DNA of 64,000 nucleotides from Phoronis australis (GCA_002633005.1 NMRA01000929.1:1-64000), one strand, 5' to 3'; positions 11,027 to 22,208 are shown, numbered from the stretch's first letter. The notes: generated from the sequence alone by a model not told the origin. Numbers and translations are program-made.

Positions 11027-12472
11027 ACTACCGTAAACGTTCGGGTTAACGCCCTGGGTGGTTAAATTGGCAAACCCAAAAATTCGGGGGTGGGCGGTTA
11101 ACCAGACATGGGCGCTTAAACGTGAAATTTCAAGAAATTAGGGGTGGGCGGTTAACCGAACATGGGCGCTTATTACGACAGACAACCGCCTACGGCGGTT
11201 AATCTTACCTCATGACCCCAGTTCCCACATGAAGTTGGAACGCGTAGCACTTTTCCGAGCTTTCGCCACGTCGCCAAATGACGGTAAAAATGTCATAACA
11301 GCGGATGATCCCAACAAATGTTCTGTTGCCCCCAGATTAATCATTTCAATTAAATTTACAAAATTGCTGAGTAATAGCCCGTGCCGTTCTGCCGTCTTGT
11401 TAGAGCTGTACCTGTAGAGCGCAGACAACTATGCAGCACTCCCCTTGGATAGCAACTATCCTCACTGACGTGGTGACAGTGCAAAGTGTGCGCATGCAAG
11501 CTTCACGTGCTGGTCACAGCAGTCACGAGTTAGTTATCAAGTTTTGAGTTAGAGAGCAGTTTTAAATTATTTGTAATTAAAGTTTGAAAAACTAATTCAG
11601 GTGTTTTTTTTTGCGTTTGGGATGTTTATGTTCGAGACTCTGTGATTCAATGACATTTTCAACTAAGGTTCTACGGCTGTTTTATTTTGACCACCCGATG
11701 GAGGTTAGCAGACATAAGCCAATCGTCAATCAAAAGTTACCGCAAAGGCATTACTCAAAAAAGTGCTTAAGATTTTAATGTTAAAAAACACTAACACTAT
11801 GAATTGGATGAGTCTAATGAAACCATATAGCAGAGTCTGAGAAAGAAGTAGTTCATACACAAGTACCTGAGTCGGTAAAAATAATTTGAAGACGAAGCCC
11901 CCATTATTCGGGTAACCAGCTACAGTGGTTTGTTCCAATGAGCAAAGCATCCTTACTGAGTAGGTGTTGTTGGAAACAGAACTCGGCGCTAAGGCAAAAC
12001 GAGCTGCAGGTCGACCTGAATTTTGAAAATGCTAGCCGAGATTTTGGTCATCTTGTATTTAGTCGTAACATGCGACCTAAAATTTGCAATGTACGGGCCA
12101 CGGCATACATATGTGATAAAACGTCACAAAACAGCAATGTTTCTATTCATTGTTAAACGATCAACTTACCAAATTTTGTAGTGGAAAAACACATTAATCA
12201 TTTTACATGCAAGATTTCCAGATTATCCTATTACATAACCTACAACATTGTACTGCGACACTGTTCGGTCCCAATGTTTGTGCGCAATGTCCCCGCAAAC
12301 GATCGCGACTTGGAAATGTCGGCAAGTAATCGGCCTGTTCAATATGCGTATCGTTTTTTATGACAAAAGACAGCGGCAAACAGATTCTCAAGACCTTCTT
12401 TCTGGGGTTGAACACGCGCATATGAGTCACCTGTCAATCACATGTGCAGTCAAGGTAACTTGCACTCCAGAG

Positions 12473-13396
12473 CAGGCCTTCATGCAGCGTAGGCACTAAT
12501 GTGGACACTCTGGCAAGGACGCCCAATGTATCATTTGGACGCCCTGTCAATCAGAATTTCTCCAGTTTGGACACCCACATTGTAAGATTACTAAGACTCC
12601 CAGTTAATCAAAGAGAGAAGTTGGCCCTTTCAACTCACAAAGAAATATACAATGTATTTCATATGTTGCAATGTTCAACCTATTTTCAAAGTATTTGGTA
12701 GACCTGTCAATCATTTGGTTGTTTGGTTGCCAGAGTGTCTGCTTTCAGTAAACTCATGTGCCACTGCAATTCTGTACTTTATATAGGGACACGGACCTTG
12801 CTCAACTCCAAACTGGTGTTTCAGAGCTGTAGTTGTATCTACTTCATCTTTTTTTGAAAACACCAAAAGCGAAATAAATGTCATTATTTTAATAATATGA
12901 TGTGCCTCAAGAATATCCCCATTTAAAATTTTGAGTTTTCGCCCGTTTTATGCTTTTGTATGGGCGTCTAAAATGGAGCAGCAGTGACACCTGTTGCCAA
13001 AATATAAACCACACATCATCTGTGCATTTTTCTTTTGTTGGTAACTGCAGCTTTGATGACTCATTGTACAGAATATAAAGCTAGTGAAGTTGATATAATA
13101 AACTTTACAACAGAATTTGACTTGAGATGACCAAAAACAGTGCACTCATCGTTCAACCAATATCTNNNNNNNNNNNNNNNNNNNNNNTACAAGGGAGCTG
13201 TTTTTGTAAACTTAGGTGTAAAAGCCTTGTTCAACGCATTTTTTAATTTAAAAAAAAACTCACTGTGTGTTTGGGGGGGGGGTTACTAGTGAATGGTGGA
13301 TGGGAGGGGGTAATGCGTCATTGGAATCATGGACGCCCTGGAATATTGGGAACCCATTTTGGACACCCTATGTTCGAAATCCTGGATGAAGCCCTG
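12473..13396. mobile_element. 924-bp nonautonomous hAT element nested in copy X
   Basis: The left end is CAGGCCTTCATGCAG and the reverse-complemented right end is CAGGGCTTCATCCAG. A perfect 8-bp duplication, CTCCAGAG, lies at 12465-12472 and 13397-13404. Eight-bp duplications with CAGG-type termini are diagnostic of the hAT superfamily. The inverted sister element at 50328-52400 lacks this insert at the equivalent point, so it preserves the empty site. There is no coding capacity. A 22-base assembly gap lies inside. Confidence 0.9.
13166..13187. other. Assembly gap (22 Ns)
   Basis: A run of 22 N characters sits inside the nested hAT element. Its true length may differ. Confidence 1.
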
Positions 13397-14701
13397 CTCC
13401 AGAGCGTGGGAACTCACGCGCACGCACCACACAAAAGTCGCACATCAAAAGAAAACAGCGACAGCAGCTTGACTGTAGGTTTAAGCTGACCGGGAGTTTA
13501 TTTGACACTGAACTTGGGCCTCGGGCTCTTTAAAAAAAACAACGTACCCCAGAACTGTGACGCGAAGTCTCAGTTCTGATAATTCGCGGCTCGATGTTCC
13601 CTAGGCCCCAGGGGTTCACCCCCCTCCGTCTGCTGCCAACTGACCTATTGCAAGCTCCGCCCCCTTGTGTAATGTCGACTAACAAACAAGTTTTACCCGG
13701 CAACGTGTTGTTTGTTGGGTAAAACGGCAGCTTGGAAACGAAGGTGCGTCAATAATGCTGCGTTCTAAATGGTCAGTTAAGCCGTCACTCAAAATCCTGG
13801 CGATAGGTCAATTTTCATTCAGCCTATGTCGTAGATATTTCAAACTCGAATGGGAAAGATTTTGTTCCTGCTGAAACTAGCCAATGAAGAAACAAAATTA
13901 TTCGGGAGGGCTAAAAAGGCAGGTAGAAAAAATATTCACAAAGTTAAGGGAATTCTTCAAAATCCGAGAGCTTCCCACCTAAAGAGAATTAGGAGTGTTG
14001 GCAAGACCAGTGCCACATTTCTTTGGCTTTATTTTTTCGAATGTATGTTTTATCCAGAGCACTGCAGACGGAAACTTAGCACGGTAGACGGCATCACTGA
14101 AATTGTAGGTATTGAAGCCGGCGGAGTTCTTAGTTTTGGGAAGAAAATAAAGTGACAAAGCATTCAAGGTATTACATTTTGAAGCAAATCCATGACCCGG
14201 GAAAATAATTTGTTACTTGGTATATAATTCACATTGCCAAAACACCGTCTTCGACGTTGTCATTGCAATCTTTATTATCATTGATTTTTATCTAAAAATA
14301 GGTAATTGCGCGTAATCATCAATATTCAAAAGTCGGGGATGGGTGCTAAACCGAGAAGTGGGCGCTTAACAGGAAATTTTCAAAAATCGCAGAGGGGCGC
14401 TTAACCGAGCAATGGGCGGCTAAATCGAAAATACACCTAAAGTAGGGGATGGGCGGTTAAGTGAACATGGGCGTTAACCCAAACGTTTTTGGTAGATTAC
14501 TGGGTTTAAGTTTACAAACGGTATATTGAAAACGAAGTTTAAGTTCTTAAATAAAATCAAACTTATTGGTCATCAACTTGTCTTTGAACTTCATTGATGT
14601 TTTTGGTTTCCAATAGTATTGCGCAATGAATTTTTGTTCTTCAAAACTGAATCGTTTGCTCGCATGTCCTGTGCATACTACACAGACGACATGCGTGCAC
14701 C

Positions 14702-14905
14702 CAGCCTAAAATATAGGGGGGGGGGATCGAGGATGTGGACCTTTTACTAAAAAAATGAATACGTGGTGCGTTCAGGGAAATGAATTGTGCATATATCGAA
14801 TCTTGCCTGTTTAGTGGACTTTAGTCTCGTTTTTCTCGGACTTCTTGTTTTCCTTAGGTGAACCTTTCTGCTCACTTTTCCATCGAGCCTCCCGAACCCC
14901 CCCTC
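14702..14905. repeat. G-run-bordered MITE-like segment
   Basis: AGCCTAAAATATAGGGGGG followed by TGGACCTTTTACTAAAA recurs at about 17395-17450, and the segment ends in a C-run (ACCCCCCCTCTAGG). It looks like a relative of the small element at 17328-17649, but I could not find a clean target duplication. Confidence 0.4.
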
Positions 14906-15530
14906 TAGGTGTGTGTATGCACAGAGCACGTCATGACAGGCACGTCCACATTAAAAATAAGGTGTAACCATGCAGTAGGCCTGCTAAGAATCTCAGTTAT
15001 CCACGGGAACTGAATTTTAACTCCAGACGTTGAAATAAGTACATTTTGGAACCTACAATGCATCATTTTGCCCATCAACCAAAAACTGGATTACCGGCTG
15101 TGTTTCATCAAAGGATTCTGAAACGGCCACAAAGGCACTCATACCTCACTGGCACCTCGGAACATTGCCTTTCCAAAAATTACTTCAAAGAATGGCCATA
15201 ATAAAATGAAGTTTTCCCGAAACTGGATCATAATAAAAGGAACCTTGACCTTTGACCCATCTATAGTTACTTCAGGCAGCTCCCACTTACCCGTTTGAGT
15301 GCGCTCGGGCCTAGACCCATTCTTACTTTCCGTGAATCTTGTTGGTTTACCGTTACTCAAATCCTGATGGTTGCACCCCCAGTATTACCCCAACCTATGG
15401 CGGGCGTGGGGAATGGGGGTCGGTAAAAATATGGTAACATCCAGAGAATGGGGAGGACGGGTGACGATAGCAAGGGGAGTAAGGTTGGCGAAGTCAGCCC
15501 CCCAATAATTTTTTCCTTCCTACGGGCCTG

Positions 15531-17009
15531 TAATCTGATATAACTCTAACTCATGTTTCAATGAAATCCGTCAATCAATCTCTAGATATCATCCAGAAAC
15601 TGGTGCAGGCAGTTATGGTCATCATATACCACTATGCAAAGATTCATTGACATCTGTGAATCGGTTCTCTAGATACCATCCAGAACCAATCTTCCCCCAA
15701 ACAACACCTCAAAGCCCATTGTCACAATGCCACAGAGGGCAAATCCACCTCAAAAAGGAACGATCCAGAGCACTGACATCACATATGTCTGTGTCAAAAT
15801 TTGGCGACATCCATTATTCGTTTTTTATCATCCAGGATTGCTCTTCCCCAAACACCACATCAAAACCTATAAGAACAAAATGGCCACAAGCAGGTGCTGC
15901 AGTTAGTCACATCCATGTGCTCGCTGGTTCCCTCCATGCCTGACTAGGTGGTCAGTAGCCAGGACGCAGGTATCACTTAATTTTCCTCGGGAAATTTTTG
16001 TTATACCAGCGTTTCTGATTGGCTAGTCGAATTCTCAACAGGCAGCGCCTTATGCAAACAAACTGGCATGACTGATGGACTGAAGAGTAAATGTGGTGTG
16101 TTGCACAGACAAATCGGTGCTTAAAATTTATGTTCAGGAAACTGTGAATCCTAGAAATTGTGGTTGCGCCTTTTCGGAGTGTATCCTTCTACTGTCGATG
16201 ACTTTTGTTTACGATACTGTCCTGTATTCATACAGTATGAATAACACCGCACCGTTTAAATGGGCCAGAGTGTTTATTGTACATGTATATGCTTCAAGCA
16301 CGCGGCTATAAAGGAAATAGTTGCTAACTACACCACTTGCGTGACAAGGCTAAAAATCGTTCATAGTCCGCCATTTTTTCAACGTTGTTGAAAAGCTAAC
16401 CAATGACTGCCGAGGTTACACCAACCAATGCTAAAATGCATGCTACTGCGCGATACCTGCGTGCTAGCTAAGCACGTAGGGAACCAGCGAGATCAGTGTG
16501 GAAATTTGATGGCGATGGCAAATTGACGCCACATACCCCTGTGGCAAGTTTCATTAAAATTTGTCAATCAATTCTGCTATTCCCTAAAATGGCCACTAGG
16601 AGGTGCTGCAGTGGTCGAACCCATCTGACAATCAAATGGCTGCAGTACATTATCATAATATACCTCTGTATTAAGCTACATTAAAATCTGTCAACTGGTA
16701 CTTCAGATATCATCCGGTAACTCTCTAATCTCCCAAACAACTGTTGAAAATATCCTTTCCGATTAAAAAATGGCCACTGGAAGGTGCTGCATCAATCAAA
16801 TTTGCCCAAAAATAGTGCCAGCACATTGACCTCAGACACCTCTCCGTAAAGTATCACTGAAATCTGTCAATCAATTCTCCAGATCACCTGGAAACGCTAA
16901 TCTCAAAAATCGCCACTACGAGGTACTCCAGCAGTCAAATCCATCAAAAATCAAATGATGGCGACGCATTGTCATCGTATACCCCTGTGCTAAGTTTCAC
17001 TGATATCCG
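15531..17009 (+). repeat. Array D, main block (roughly 140-170-bp units)
   Basis: Units share the pattern ATGGCCACTAGGAGGTGCTG, then CAGTGGTC, then AAATCCATC...AAAATCAAATGG, then AAGTTTCA.TGAAATC.GTCAATCAAT, then TCTAGATATCATCCAGAAAC. Cores occur near 15725, 15880, 16589, 16770 and 16909. It is related to array C through the CCACTAGG core, the AATTTCAT...AAATC segment and a similar 3' hairpin end near 24110. It is interrupted at 15920-16491 and at 17010. Confidence 0.75.
15920..16491. mobile_element. 572-bp TIR element with 9-bp TSD
   Basis: The left terminus CTCGCTGGTTCCCT (15920-15933) is the exact reverse complement of AGGGAACCAGCGAG (16478-16491). Inside, GACGCAGGTATC and GATACCTGCGTGCTAGC extend the imperfect inverted repeat. 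Flanks ATCCATGTG (15911-15919) and ATCAGTGTG (16492-16500) agree at 7 of 9 positions, consistent with an old 9-bp duplication of the Mutator-like kind. Array D text is interrupted exactly here. The interior open frame at 16093-16311 has no recognisable domain. Confidence 0.8.
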
Positions 17010-19358
17010 TTGAAGGAGAATGCCACCCAAAAAACAAGCTAGTTTGTATCAATTTAGATCGAGTAGTCCACTCGATAACAGCAAATACAGCTCTTTTACA
17101 TGACACCTGATGGCAGACGGAGGAGTTGAAATTAACCAATGATGTCAGAGGTTCGAATGCAGTTTGTGCAGCAGTTCACAACACGCTTACTGGTGTCAGC
17201 TAAACACTTGAATTCATCGTTTTACACCAATAAATCATCAAAATTCGATGTAAAACCCTTACAAATACATCGAGTTATTAAACAAACGTGTCATTTTATT
17301 TCGCTGTTATAGATTTTTAGGTATTTGCAGTGGCGATATTATAAAGGGCCGGGCCCAACATTTTGTCTGGGGCAATGGGACAAAGCACGATTGCAGCCTA
17401 AAATATAGGGGGGCCTGAAATTCTGGGAATATGGACCTTTTACTAAAATTTAAACAGAAGACAAAACAAAAAAAACCCGGAAACCGGCCTGATTCGGACA
17501 CTCAAAATAACTGCACACATTGTTAAATCTTATTCCAGTTGTATGTTATTTACCGGATTTCATTAGTGAACTCAATATTTTCTCACACTCTTGCTGTTTT
17601 TTGCGGCAGCCAAGAGGGGGAGGGCCTACCCCCCCTAAATCTGCCTATGACTTGAATGCACCATAGCCTACAGAGTTTGGTAGGCCAATTTACTAAGGTA
17701 GGTCGCAGGAGTTTGGGGTCAGTATTCAAATTATTTGTCCATGAAATATAGACAAAAGAACATAACTCTGTGTTGTAATTTTAGATTTGCAATTTTTTCA
17801 GTTCTAAACATACAAAACACTTGTTATCTGGCCAATGGTTCGGAACCTGAGGCCCATCGTGGCCAACTGAAGACATCAGGAACAGAACGGTCACGGTAAA
17901 AGTTGTACAGTAACAATGATTCGAATAATGTATATGAATATCTAAACAGAGATTCCTCCAACATCTGACAATAGGATATAAAATCAAGTTACTGTTTCAC
18001 AACAGCTTTCTGTCAGCAAACACTGAATTAGCATGCCCTCACACAGCCTCCGTGCCCGGTCAATTAGTTCATCTAAAGCTGGTAACGCAGTGATTTATTC
18101 ATTGCTTGAGGCTTTTCAAAACATTTGCACTCATGAACACTCCAAGGCACTACAAATTGTATCTAATGAGACAGACTTCGACAATTTGTCTCAGTTTCAT
18201 ATAATCATTGGTTGGGGTAAGAATAATTCATTTTGAAACAGAACGTACAATAATAAACGTCAACGTGGAAACTCGCAACCTAATAGACAACTGCTCATCC
18301 AACGAAGACTTCACAGGTCGATAATTAGGTTTCACAGTCTATCAGTTCGAACTGGAATACAAGAAATGATTGAGAGGCTCTGTAAACATGCACATACTAC
18401 GGAACATATGGATAGTTGCCATGCACGCACCCAGGGGGAGTGAAGTGGGCAAAAAGGCCCACCTCAGAGAAACAAAAACTCTGAAAAAAGCAGAACACGA
18501 GACAAATTAGTTCACTACAAAGGCAGGAGCTACCAAAATAACTCTAAACGTTAGTAAAAGGAACACATTCTCAAAAATTCGAGCCCCCATTTTTAGGCTA
18601 GGTGAGCGCATGGTTCCGAAAACCGTTTGAATGACTAGTCATGGTGTTAGTGAGCTAACTGCACGATAATAGAAACAACTGACACTTGCAATTGCCGCCA
18701 CAAAATTCTGCAAGTGAAACGCCTTCTTGGAGAAGCGCAGATGTGTACCACGTACCGCCCTGATTTTCCACCGCATCTCCGCAGAGATACGCTTACGATG
18801 TTTTTTAGGGCTGAGAAAAAGAACTAGCGAAAACAACCAACAACCAGAGGACCAAACAGAAGCCTCACAAATGAATCAGTCATCAAACAGGTTATATAAA
18901 CCGTTATGTTCTCACGCCTTGAATTAATTGTAATTGTTTATGTTTTCATGGCCAACTGCAATTCTCCATAATCAAAAACTGATTAACTACCGATCTGACG
19001 AAATGCAGGCCACTGAGAAGTTTCGCGGTCTCATACTTGGTATTAATGGCGTACTTTTCATTCTTCACTACTGCGAGCCACTTCCGAAGCATTATGGACT
19101 CTCGAGTAAATCAAAAATGATATACCAGCTTCTCTCCCAGCTTCATAGTTCGTACAAGTGGGAACGATACACCACAACATAGCGGCACTCACTCTGCAGA
19201 AGAACCACTGATGTCGCTGTGTCATTTCTTACCTTCCTCACAGCTGGTTAACGCGACACCTCTCGGCGAGGTAAGATTAACCATATACGAGGTGATGTGG
19301 ATATAGAGTGATTAAGACGGTAAAAAGACTAATTAAATTGGGTGGCATTCTGCTTTAA
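17010..19358 (+). mobile_element. TTAA-flanked TIR element, copy 1 (2.3 kb)
   Basis: The left end AGGAGAATGCCACCC and right end GGGTGGCATTCTGCT are flanked by TTGA (17010-17013) and TTAA (19355-19358). The flanks join into an uninterrupted array D unit. TTAA targets are typical of piggyBac and Kolobok elements; which one applies is undetermined. Relatives lie at 22623-23995, about 24900-26207 and 39990-41172. A degenerate frame with GYQFE-type residues is shared across copies, but here stops break it. It contains the small element at 17328-17649. Confidence 0.85.
17328..17649 (+). mobile_element. 322-bp CAGTGGCG element nested in TTAA copy 1
   Basis: It begins CAGTGGCGATATTATAAAGG and ends AATCTGCCTATG, with flanks ATTTG (17323-17327) and ACTTG (17650-17654) as a 5-bp duplication with one mismatch. 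The same family lies in opposite orientation at 42957-43483: GGGCCCAACATTTTGTCTG and GGCAGCCAAG.GGGG blocks are shared. Confidence 0.7.
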
Positions 19359-19705
19359 TTGGTTCTCTAGATACCATCCAGAAACACTTCTTACCACAAA
19401 AGACACTTGCAAACCTCTTTGTCAGGAACAAAATGGCCACTACGAGGTGTTGCAGTGGCCAAATGCGCCTGAAAATTCAATGGTGCCATTGCAGAGACTT
19501 CACATACTACCTCACTTAAAGTGTCAACTTTCATTAAACACATCAATCATATCTCTACGTATCATTCGGAGATACCCAACTCCAAAATGGCCACTGAGGA
19601 CTGAGATGCTACAGTGATCGAACTGGCCCAAAAATGAAATGGTTGTGATGCATGGACATCATATACCTCTGAGCCAAGTTTTATCTTAATTCCTTGATTA
19701 GTTCC
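19359..19705 (+). repeat. Array D, continued between insertions
   Basis: Two further units with ATGGCCACTACGAGGTGTTG (19433) and ATGGCCACTGAGGA (19583) cores. The text breaks at TAGTTCCCTAG, where the 2.5-kb block begins, and resumes at 22207 with ATATCATC. Confidence 0.7.
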
Positions 19706-19780
19706 CTAGGGCCCTCTTGGAAAACAGTGCTATCACTGAAGAGGACACCCTCATTTTAAATATCACAATAATAAATAAAT
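19706..19780 (+). mobile_element. LINE 3' tail fragment
   Basis: GGGCCCTCTTGGAAAACAGT, then GCTATCACTGAAGAGG, then CATTTTAAATATCACAATAA, ending in AATAAATAAAT, is the reverse complement of 27765-27835. That stretch is the 3' end of the reverse-transcriptase-bearing LINE on the minus strand. A severely 5'-truncated insertion is the simplest reading. Confidence 0.75.
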
Positions 19781-20930
19781 GAAAGCGCTCCGAGGAGCGA
19801 AACTTGGCGAAATTAACCAAAAAGATGATGATAAAGATGATGACGAATATGACGACGATGGTGGCGAGGATGAACAAAAGAAGTGATAATAACATACACA
19901 TGATGAACGTAGAAGTCCGAAATCAGTAAGAAAAAGGCTACAGTCTAGAGCGACACTTGGCAAAATTAACGGAAAAGACAACGACGGAGATGATGACGAA
20001 GATGATGACGAATATGATGATGGTGGTGGCGATGATGAACAACATCACAACATTCATATGATGAACTTAGATGTCATAAATCAGCAAGAAATAGGCTACA
20101 GTCTAGTTCAATAGAAGATAAACCAACATCAATGCAGCAAGAGCGCTCAACAAAGGAAAAGCGTTATCAGAAAATCTCAAATAACTCGAAAAGTAGACGT
20201 CCTAGCGAAAAATGGAAAACATCTTCTGAAAGCCCATTCAAAATTCTATCTAAACTGATGGTATCGCCTAATTCGTAAATTTTTCGAAAAAAATGAAATT
20301 TTGCGTTTTTTTTAAGAAATTCAAAGTCAAATAACTCCAAAACGGTAAGTCTGAGAAAAAAATTGCTAAAGGCCATTTGAAAGAATATACTTCAAAGAAT
20401 CCACATTAAAAAAATCACGTCTTTTTCTCTTCCCGTTTAAAATCGCACTCCAGCACGACTAAAATGGGTCAACATGCGCCAGATCCGCCATCTTGAAAGC
20501 AACTTCCGGTTTTTTGGCATTGCATAATAGCATGTCATAAGAAACTAATACCTGTAAAAATTCGAAGGAATTGGTCTTATAATGCGCCCTCTACAGGAGA
20601 AAATGTTTTTAGGCCAAAATCGAGGTGCGCATGCGCGATCGCCGATATTTCCGCCATCTTTAACCAGAAGTAAACAATTTCCGGTATACTTGTAGAAAAC
20701 TTCCGGTCCATTTACTGTGCCGATTCTTAGCCTTTTACGTAAAAAATTGTAGCCTCCAGAAGCATTTGAACCTTTAAAGGAAAACAAAATGGCCGCCACA
20801 GCTGCCATCTTGGATCCGATTTTGACGAAAAAGACTAGGCTTCCAGAACTTCCGGAACTACGTGATATGTGTAAATTTCGTGATGTTTGGACGAAAATTG
20901 CGACCTGTATCGTGCGAACAAACAAAAAAA
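19781..20930. repeat. 1.15-kb tandem duplication, unit 1
   Basis: It begins GAAAGCGCTCCGAGGAGCGA and ends CGTGCGAACAAACAAA, and is about 95% identical to unit 2 over the stretch I compared. The left third holds two roughly 160-bp subrepeats starting ACTTGGC.AAATTAAC with GAT/GAC-rich runs. The right third holds several promoter-type motifs: ACTTCCGG (ETS), GCGCATGCGC (NRF1), and CCGCCATCTT and GCCATCTTGG (YY1-like). Open frames exist on both strands but change as neutral sequence does. Confidence 0.85.
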
Positions 20931-22109
20931 TGAAAGCGCTCAGAGGAGCGAACCTTGGCGAAATTAACCAAAAACATGACGATAAAGATGATGATGAAGA
21001 TGACGAATATGACGACGATGGTGAAAAAAAGAAGTATTAATACCTTACACATGGCGAACGTAGAGGTCCGAAATCAGTAAGAAAAAGGCTACAGTCTTGT
21101 GCGACACTTGGCGAAATTAACGGAAAAGACAACGACGGAGATGATGACGAAGATGACGAAGATGATGACCAATATGATGATGGTGGTGGCGATGATGAAC
21201 AACATCACAACATTCATATGACGAACTTAGATGTCATAAATCAATAAGAAATAGGCTACAGTCTAGTTCAAAAGAGGATATACCAACATCAATGCAGCAA
21301 GAGCGCTCAACAAAGGAACAGCGTTATCAGAAAATCTCAAATAACTCGAAAAGTAGACGTCCTAGCGAAAAATGGAAAACATCTTCTGAAAGCCCGTTCA
21401 AAATTCTATCTAAACAGATGGTATCGCCTAATTCCGTAAATTTTTCGAAAAAAATGAAATTTTGCTTATTTTTTAAGAAATTCAAAGTCAAATAACTCGA
21501 AAACGGTAAGTCTGAGAAAAAAATTGTTACAGGTCATTTGAAAGAATATACTTCAAAGAATCCACATGCAAAAAATCACGTCTTTTTGTCTTCCCGTTTA
21601 AAATCGCACTCCAGCACGACTGAAAATGGGTCAACATGCGCCAGATCCGCCATATTGAAAGCAACTTCCGGTTTTTTGGTTTTGTATAATAGCATATCAT
21701 AGGAAACTAATACCTGTAAAAATTCGAAGGAATTGCTCTGATAATGCGCCCTCTACAGGAGAAAACGTTTTTAGGCCAAAATCGAGTTGCGCATGCGCGA
21801 TCGCCGATATTTCCGCCATCTTTAAGCGGAAGTAAACAATTTCCGGCATACTTGTAGCAAACTTCCGGTCCATTTACTGTGCCGATTTTTAGCCTTTTAC
21901 GTAAAAAATTGTAGCCTCCAGAAGCATTTGAACCTTTAAATGGAAACAAAATGGCCGCCACAGCCGCCATCTTGGATCCGATTTTGACGAAAAACAATAG
22001 GCTTCCAGTACTTCCGGAAGTACGTATTATGTGTAAATTTCGTGATGATCGGACGAAAATTGCGACCTGTATCGTGCGAACAAACAAACAAAAAAACAAA
22101 AAAAAAAAC
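20931..22109. repeat. 1.15-kb tandem duplication, unit 2
   Basis: A head-to-tail copy of unit 1, starting GAAAGCGCTCAGAGGAGCGA. The minus-strand open frame at 21707-22183 corresponds to 20545-20925 in unit 1. I count roughly 20 base differences in about 380, and about 15 of these change the residue, which argues against protein-level constraint. The ETS, NRF1 and YY1-like sites are largely retained in both units. Confidence 0.85.
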
Positions 22110-22208
22110 AAACTTAGTGGAAGAGCAACATACTTGGCGAAATTTATTTCGCCAAGTAAAAACTTAGTGGAGGAGCAACACACTTGGCGAAATAAATTTC
22201 GCCAAGTA
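22110..22208. repeat. Two 50-bp direct repeats, each ending in a 26-bp palindrome
   Basis: AACTTAGTGGAAGAGCAACA leads into a near-perfect palindrome at 22132-22157 with arms ACTTGGCGAAAT and ATTTCGCCAAGT. The arrangement repeats at 22160-22208 with its palindrome at 22182-22207. The same ACTTGGCGAAAT word opens the subrepeats of the neighbouring tandem duplication. Confidence 0.9.

Larger units (their letters stand above)
11029..14494 (+). mobile_element. TACCGTAAACG-type TIR element, copy X (3.5 kb)
   Basis: The left end TACCGTAAACGTTCGGGTTA matches the reverse complement of the right end (TACCAAAAACGTTTGGGTTA), and both continue into AACGCCC. Subterminal regions repeat GGGGTGGGCGGTTAA-like units on both sides. 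An inverted copy lies at 50328-52400 and shares the interior, including CCGAGAGCTTCCCACCTAAA and the TTGGAACGCGTAGCACTTTT block. TA may be the duplicated target. No transposase frame is evident, so it is probably nonautonomous. It contains the hAT element at 12473-13396. Confidence 0.85.
8917..15530. mobile_element. 6.6-kb composite insertion, hAT-like TIRs, 5-bp TSD
   Basis: The left end is CAGGGCCGTAGGAAGC and the reverse-complemented right end is CAGGCCCGTAGGAAGG. The 5-bp sequence TAATC flanks both sides (8912-8916 and 15531-15535). Joining the flanks restores a continuous unit of array D, which supports a real insertion. CAGGG-type ends with G-rich subterminal runs resemble hAT elements, and some hAT lineages make 5-bp duplications; the family assignment is inference. 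The interior (8917-11028 and 14495-15530) has no recognisable transposase. Open frames at 8996-9262 (plus) and 15139-15360 (minus) are unassigned. It hosts the nested element at 11029-14494. Confidence 0.75.

Noticed and set aside
20789-21040. Acidic plus-strand frame with an Asp/Glu run
   Set aside because: It reads through the GAT/GAC microsatellite-like subrepeats from an ATG in the promoter-motif block; there is no conserved domain and the frame differs in unit 2.
20545-22183. Two paralogous minus-strand open frames of 126 and 158 codons in the tandem units
   Set aside because: Of about 20 base differences between the units, roughly 15 alter the residue. That is the proportion expected without selection, so the frames are likely non-coding.
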